Shown here: positions 59,001 to 64,000 of the stretch, piece by piece
Numbering within the stretch: position 1 is the stretch's first letter
How the letters are laid out: every line of letters starts with the position of its first letter
Assembly: GCA_022497155.1 (NCBI GenBank)
Contig: MU385743.1
Coordinates: forward strand, 186,001 to 250,000
DNA from: Whalleya microplaca
Taxonomy: Eukaryota; Ascomycota; Sordariomycetes; Xylariales; Xylariaceae
Direction of reading: 5' to 3'
DNA: 64,000 bases
The notes under the pieces: generated by a model
The model's database searches: none
The model's input: the letters and a program-made list of their open reading frames with translations, nothing else
What the model was told of the DNA's origin: nothing
Made by a program: the position numbers and the translations under genes

Positions 59001-59323
59001 CACTAAAGTTGATGCGACTTATGACATCAGCGCTCAAGTGTGAACAATGATTGAAGTTTCACCTACTGGTAAGATGACGTACACGATACATGCCACAGAT
59101 GTTAAACAACAACGACAAATCTGTTCGTGGAGAATACTTCTTTCTCTATATTATTTCTATCATCATCTACAGTAGATTCCTGCAATTAAACTTATTCCAA
59201 AGACCTCAACATTCATCGTCCAAGTCCTAAAGCTAATAGGGAATCATCTCTTCCATTTCGCTGCACTTCAATCATCGCCTCGAACTTCTAAGGGATCATT
59301 TCAAGAAACTTACAATCGCAGTC
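56025..59323. other. 3.3-kb stretch without a convincing gene
   Basis: Several open frames of 95-135 codons exist (minus 57442-57831 and 57868-58164; plus 58200-58604), but none carries a motif I recognise and no splice plan joins them convincingly. They may be decayed genes or chance frames. The last 100 bp (CT-rich, before 59324) look like the leader of the next gene. A tRNA-like fragment near 57917 was rejected. Confidence 0.5.
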
Positions 59324-59671
59324 ATGTCCACCCACGACGCAAACAGTGGCCTCAAGCAAGGAGCCCATGTCCCCAATACCTCTACCGGTGGGGCGAGCAC
59401 GGTCACTGCCGACGGCTCCATTGTCACCTCCTCCGACCCTACCACCAATCCCAAGGCTAGTGCTGGCCAGAAGCTCAAGGGTGATGTAAGCGGTGCCGTC
59501 AGTGGTAGTATTGGAAGCGTGCAGGCAGCCACGGGGGCTATACTGAGGAATAAGAATATAGAGGAGAAGGGAAGGACAAAGATGCAGGAAGAAGACGAAC
59601 GTCTAGGAGCGAAGCGAGGCGTCATGCCTGTCGGATCTGGGCAAAGAATGACCAAGGAGGATGTGAAGTGA
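59324..59671 (+). CDS. Small hydrophilic CsbD-like stress protein
   Basis: A 115-aa single exon. The core GDVSGAVSGSIGSVQAATGA followed by ILRNKNIEEKGRTKMQEED resembles CsbD-like fungal and bacterial stress proteins (general-stress induced, function unclear). The rest is Ser/Thr/Gly-rich and disordered, without signal peptide or membrane helix. A well-formed pyrimidine-rich leader precedes the ATG. Similarity to CsbD is by pattern only. Confidence 0.7.
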   Translation: MSTHDANSGLKQGAHVPNTSTGGASTVTADGSIVTSSDPTTNPKASAGQKLKGDVSGAVSGSIGSVQAATGAILRNKNIEEKGRTKMQEEDERLGAKRGVMPVGSGQRMTKEDVK

Positions 59672-62600
59672 TTTTGGCAATGAGATTATCAGGCGTTGGA
59701 GGAGTGTATGAATATGACGAGTCCAAGATCAGGTGGTGGATAGATAACGACATGGCAACCCACCACTATCCCTTGTTTCCTAGTCCATAATACCTACAGA
59801 ATGATCTAGGTACATTGCAGGTGGTAAAGTAGGGTTCGAAGTGTTAAATTCACAAGTTTCGAGATAAAATAAATGACTCAAAGTGTGTTGTAATTAATTT
59901 GAACTATATGTCAGAGTTGGTATAGTCACAAGGAGTGTGGTGGTTTGATTAGTATAAGATGACGCTATACGTCCCCTTTACATATGTACAGGCGGCGGGC
60001 CGGCATTCGGCCCTGTAGGCGTATCGTAATCTTGAGTTTGAACTATAATAATATTGTTCGTATATAAAGAAATCGTGCAACCATATCACTTGCACAATTA
60101 GTCATGCGTCCTAGCTGACTAGTAACGGCATTTTACTCGCTTGTCAGCCATGCCGCAGGTATACGAGAGCACAAAGCAAGGGATATTGCTAATGATGGGA
60201 AAACATACTAAGAACCCTATGAGAAATGAATTTGATTCCCGTTCTCAGTTGATTTAGTGTCATTATCCAATTGGATCCTTTCTAAGGATTCTGTGTAGGT
60301 ACCATGTGCACTTAGAGTTGTCACTGTCACCTTGTTCAACGAGGCAAGTCTTACAAACACTATATTTCTACCACTCAAAGTGACTAGGGATTGAACCATC
60401 CACGATTTTTCTCTTACTAAACTCTATGAACCATAGGAGGATCGTAACTTGCGTGAACAAGCAAGCCTTTACGATGTAAGATACGACTATCATCTCCTCT
60501 TCGAAAAATAAGGAGGCTTAATGTCTTCAATCTATATGAATCACCCTGATTCTACATTATGCCACACCACCTACCTTCACTGCAATTTTATTTGCCAAAC
60601 AGGTAAACTAGTTATTTTCCCGACTATTCATTTGAACGCCCCGAGGAAGTCTAGCATGAGTCAAATTAGTCCATATATACACATCCTCGTTTAATTTTAC
60701 TTGTATATTATTTCCTGTTGATGATAAGCCTGTCTTTATGTATATCAAGTACCTTAGTTTTCCGGTGTATTCGCCCTACAGATACTTGTCACTAGTCGAA
60801 ATAGCCAAGACCTAACTAAGCCTACGCCTGATGAATCAACAGTAGCAGGTGAATAACTGACAAGATGTATTGCCTAGCAATATATCCCTAGCGCTAAGCA
60901 CCCGTCTACTTTAGTACAGCGACCCTTCGCACGTGTCTCAGGGGGTTCTTCCTTGATGACAATCACGACTCACTAGCTGCAGATTGCATGCCAAATACTG
61001 TCGAACTAGTGAACCCCACCGCGGAGCCTCCCACAGTTTGACTTTTTTGAGTTCAAGTCCCTGATCTTTTGGCCAGTGGGGTTTAAAACGTGTTGGCCTA
61101 AATACTACCACGTGTAGCTATGTTTGCACGTAAAAGCAATGCTGGATGCTGAGCACAGCATGCTGATAACAGCGGAAGAGACCAAGCGACTGACCCAAGT
61201 GGCTGACCTACCATAACGAGTCACCGATGCATCTACATAGTATAGCGTTAGAGATAACCCTAGACTTAATACGAGAGACACAAACCTATGTATGGACAGG
61301 TTGTGGCATTAGTGTACGCATGGAGAAGAAAGGGCCATACCTACTTAGTAGGGTTTACAGCAAACACAGCAACCCCTGTTGACAAATATAATATCGGCAG
61401 GGCATCCTGCCTGCCATTGATCTTGGAGCACGCCTACGTATACCTAATTCGCATGCTCTCTCAAACGGAAAACTTGGGCGCTATGATGCATCGTTCTGAA
61501 TACATGCAGAACTACATATTGTAGTGAATTGTCTATTGTCACTGTCCAATAAGCATCAAAGAGGCAAGACATATGTGGGACGTTATTAAACTAATAATTG
61601 TTCGGTTGTATGTGCACGTAATCTAGCTGAGATACTGTGGGTAAGATCTGGAGATTTACTTTTATTATTTTTGCTGGGAACTATTAGCGCTTGATGATGC
61701 GCTTCACTTTGATAGCAGTAGTATGAAATCCTACAACAGTACAAAACCTCTAAAAGGGTTATTCTTCGGGAATACCATGTTCGAACACTTTACTTTCGAC
61801 GTTTCGAGCGAATTTAATGTGTCTCAAAATTAGTGGCATCCTTAAAACCGAAGGTACCTGTATTGCTTGCGTCTCAAAACCATCATCGACGGGTAGATTG
61901 GTGGCTGGAGGTTGGAGTCGAAGGTGCAAAATGTGGTATCACGAGCGCCTAAATCATTTAGACCATGCAGCCTCCTTTGACTTTTTATTGATTCTATTTC
62001 GCATACTACTACCTACTCAGGGCCGAAGACATTCAGCGTGACTCGTGCTAATGCAGGAGCGAATGACTCGCAGACGGCCTACCGACAGAGCGGACATGTA
62101 CTGCCAACATCTATTCAGGTGCTATATGTATGTATATTCACGCCTTCCGGCTCGCTCACCGAACCGCTAAGAGGATCTCACGCCTTGGCATAATGGCCGG
62201 TTGGCGGTGAATATTTTCCATGTATTGCTGACGTTACCTAAGACTTCAAGGTTCTATTTCTAGTTCATTCTTCTGCAACAGGTATTTTACATTCGACCGT
62301 CATGCGATCGTCGTGAGGCTCCTTTAAGTATACAACTTGACAATCATCACGTTTGTCATTGAGTGACATGGTTAGTTATTAGTTGAAGATTTTAATACCG
62401 TTAAAGCGCCAAGCAGGCTAGGGATCGCTACACTGCGCCCCCCCGACAATATGGGCCGAATTACAATAGCGTGCCATTCTACAGTTTACTCCGCATCAAA
62501 TCTGAGCCTCGGGAATGTCTCATTGGAAGGAAAGTCGCATATCTGACTGTATTCGTATCTAGTCTGACGCTAGCGGTACCTTTGTTCCTTGCCGGGCTTA

Positions 62601-62912
62601 CCAACTACGCAGAAGATCGATTCGGACACCCGCATAATCGAGCGTTTGTCTCCATGTTTGCAGACTTTTGCTGGCCCACCTGGGGAACGTGATGTTCCTT
62701 AAACCCCAGATAGCCCCAGGTTTCCTAATCAGTTTACACTTCTAGTTTGCCACCTTCTACCCCTTCCCGCCAGGTGGAGTCAGCAAAAAGCCGCACAGCC
62801 ACCAAAAGCCACAGATTTCTAAGGTCCATCAACAGCAACACCCTCTATTCAACAATTCATTATAAATCAGCTATTGCAGTTATTTAATTGAAAATTTCAG
62901 ATCAGCTCTGAT
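59672..62912. other. 3.2-kb stretch without a convincing gene
   Basis: Only short frames (60-78 codons) are found on both strands and none has a recognisable domain. One at 62471-62692 (+) encodes a hydrophobic segment (VAYLTVFVSSLTLAVPLFLA) that might be a relic of a membrane protein. The right end belongs to the transposon that continues past the window. Confidence 0.5.
62667..62787. repeat. Imperfect inverted repeat near the transposase
   Basis: TTTGCTGGCCCACCTGG (62667-62683) is the near-inverse of CCAGGTGGAGTCAGCAAA (62770-62787). The right arm could be the terminal repeat of the downstream transposon and the left arm part of another copy; the opposite end lies outside the window, so this cannot be settled. 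Confidence 0.4.
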
Positions 62913-63999
62913 TTAGTAATTAATACGTTGTCCGTTAGCGTCAAGAATATCCCGCTAACGCTGAGGCATGGAATCAAGATCGTTGTTGATCTTCTCTTGA
63001 TTTAGCCCATTCCATGATTCCTGAACCAATTCCTTTAGTTGTGCCTCTCCATCAAAAAAATATTTACGAATATAAGACTTGAGGCGTTTGACAGAGCTCT
63101 CGATCCAGTTGGTTTTAGGTGAATTGTGAACGTTGCGGACGAATTTGTAGCTATTCCGCTTCTTCCACTTATAAGCCACGTTATTTTTGGTGAATCTGTG
63201 GCTTGAGTCACCATCTTCCCATAAAATAAAGTCCCGATGGCTATAATGATCTTCAAGATGCTTCAGAAGAGGCTTAAGCAGCTGAATATATATCTGTGAA
63301 GTCATTTTCCCTGTGACGTTGCCAGGAATCTTGTAAAAAAGAAAGGGGCTCTTATAGTTATAGCCCACAATTCCAATGGCGTGGACTGATGGCTGCTCTC
63401 CGCGTGCCTTACGGTTTTTGGCTTCTTGTTGGCGTTGTTTTTTTGATCTTTTCTGAGGATTCACATTCCACCAGGCGTCTTTTTCAGCTGGCTTGCGGAT
63501 CACGCGGCTGCGGTGTGGTGGTTGATAGCCGAAATGAATCTTGTCAATAGAGAAATAATTCCGCCGTATGGCCTTATTATCAAACCATCCCCCCTGAATT
63601 TCGTGCTTAGCACGATCGACTCGAGCTCGAGCAGTTGAGGCATCTAATTCCATTTTTTCTGCTTTAAAATGGAGGGAATATGGCTTCATGTGGTGTTTGA
63701 TGGTGTTGATGGAGAGTTTTTTGTTAACCCCTGACTTATTAACCACCTGGTGCCACCCACCGCGGCGCGTATTCCATGGATCTTGCTGAAGGTGATGCTT
63801 AACAAGCTCTTTATTATAATCAGTAAATTTACGCTTGATTCCGCGTTTATCGGTGACTCGGTGGTTGTTGTGAACGGTCCGCGAGTTAGGATCTGAACAG
63901 TGTGGGGTGGCTTGATTTTTCAGATTTAGGGGGATCGCGTCAACGCGCCGATTTTTGAGTATTTCGTAACCGGACCTATCTGAGACGCCGCAGAATTCA
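62913..63999 (-). pseudogene. Tc1/mariner-like DDE_3 transposase, 5'-truncated by the window, with in-frame stop
   Basis: The minus-strand frame is open from the window edge to a TAG at 62955-62957. It then continues in the same frame for 13 codons (RDILDANGQRINY) to a TAA at 62913-62915, so the TAG is probably an internal stop near the natural end. The upstream part shows a helix-turn-helix start (FCGVSDRSGYEILKNR). The catalytic region has IDKIHFGYQP (first Asp), WEDGDSSHR (second Asp) and NWIESSVKRLK (third acidic residue, Glu), as in the widespread Pezizomycotina DDE_3 family. Base composition is normal with few RIP signs, so it is younger than the AT-rich nest. Whether loss of the last 13 residues inactivates it is unknown. 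Confidence 0.85.
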
Positions 64000-64000
64000 A

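Overview
This is nuclear DNA of a filamentous ascomycete (Pezizomycotina, probably a Sordariomycete or a close class; the species cannot be fixed from the sequence). The evidence is the short introns (about 45-65 nt, GT-AG with CTRAY branch sites, plus one GC-AG intron), an ApsA/Num1-type nuclear-migration protein, typical fungal families (Sulfotransfer_4-like, fungal arylsulfotransferase, DUF3632) and a 20-kb AT-rich island carrying the C:G to T:A signature of repeat-induced point mutation (RIP). No tRNA, rRNA or CRISPR array could be supported.

Layout. 1-14.4 kb: one very large gene, the ApsA/Num1-like cortical anchor (2896-9882), with long non-coding flanks rich in simple repeats. 14.4-25 kb: a sulfotransferase-like gene, a convergent membrane-anchored arylsulfotransferase-like gene, a divergent MFS transporter carrying a perfect 240-bp tandem duplication, then a divergent pair made of an unknown single-pass membrane protein and a chymotrypsin-fold protease-like protein.

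25.2-45.3 kb: a gene desert that resolves into one nest of transposons. The outermost element is a Fot1/pogo-like DNA transposon whose 51-bp terminal inverted repeats and TA duplication lie at both edges. It was split by two LTR elements. The first, family B, was itself split by a gag-only element of family A. The second, a reverse-oriented family A element, was split by a chromodomain Ty3/gypsy element (family C) and by a solo LTR of family B. The nest is followed by a 440-bp hAT-type MITE with an 8-bp duplication.

45.9-64 kb: accessory genes: DUF3632, a small membrane protein, a secreted GH43-like protein, two dehydrogenases/reductases of SDR type, a cysteine-rich zinc-ribbon-like protein, a D-2-hydroxyacid dehydrogenase and a small CsbD-like stress protein. 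Two long stretches here show no convincing gene. A Tc1/mariner-like DDE_3 transposase with an in-frame stop runs off the right edge.

Exon structures were worked out by hand from splice consensus and reading-frame continuity; they are inferences. Possible functional groupings are the two sulfotransferase-type genes beside an exporter, and the reductase run at 50.9-56.0 kb, but neither is a recognised biosynthetic cluster.
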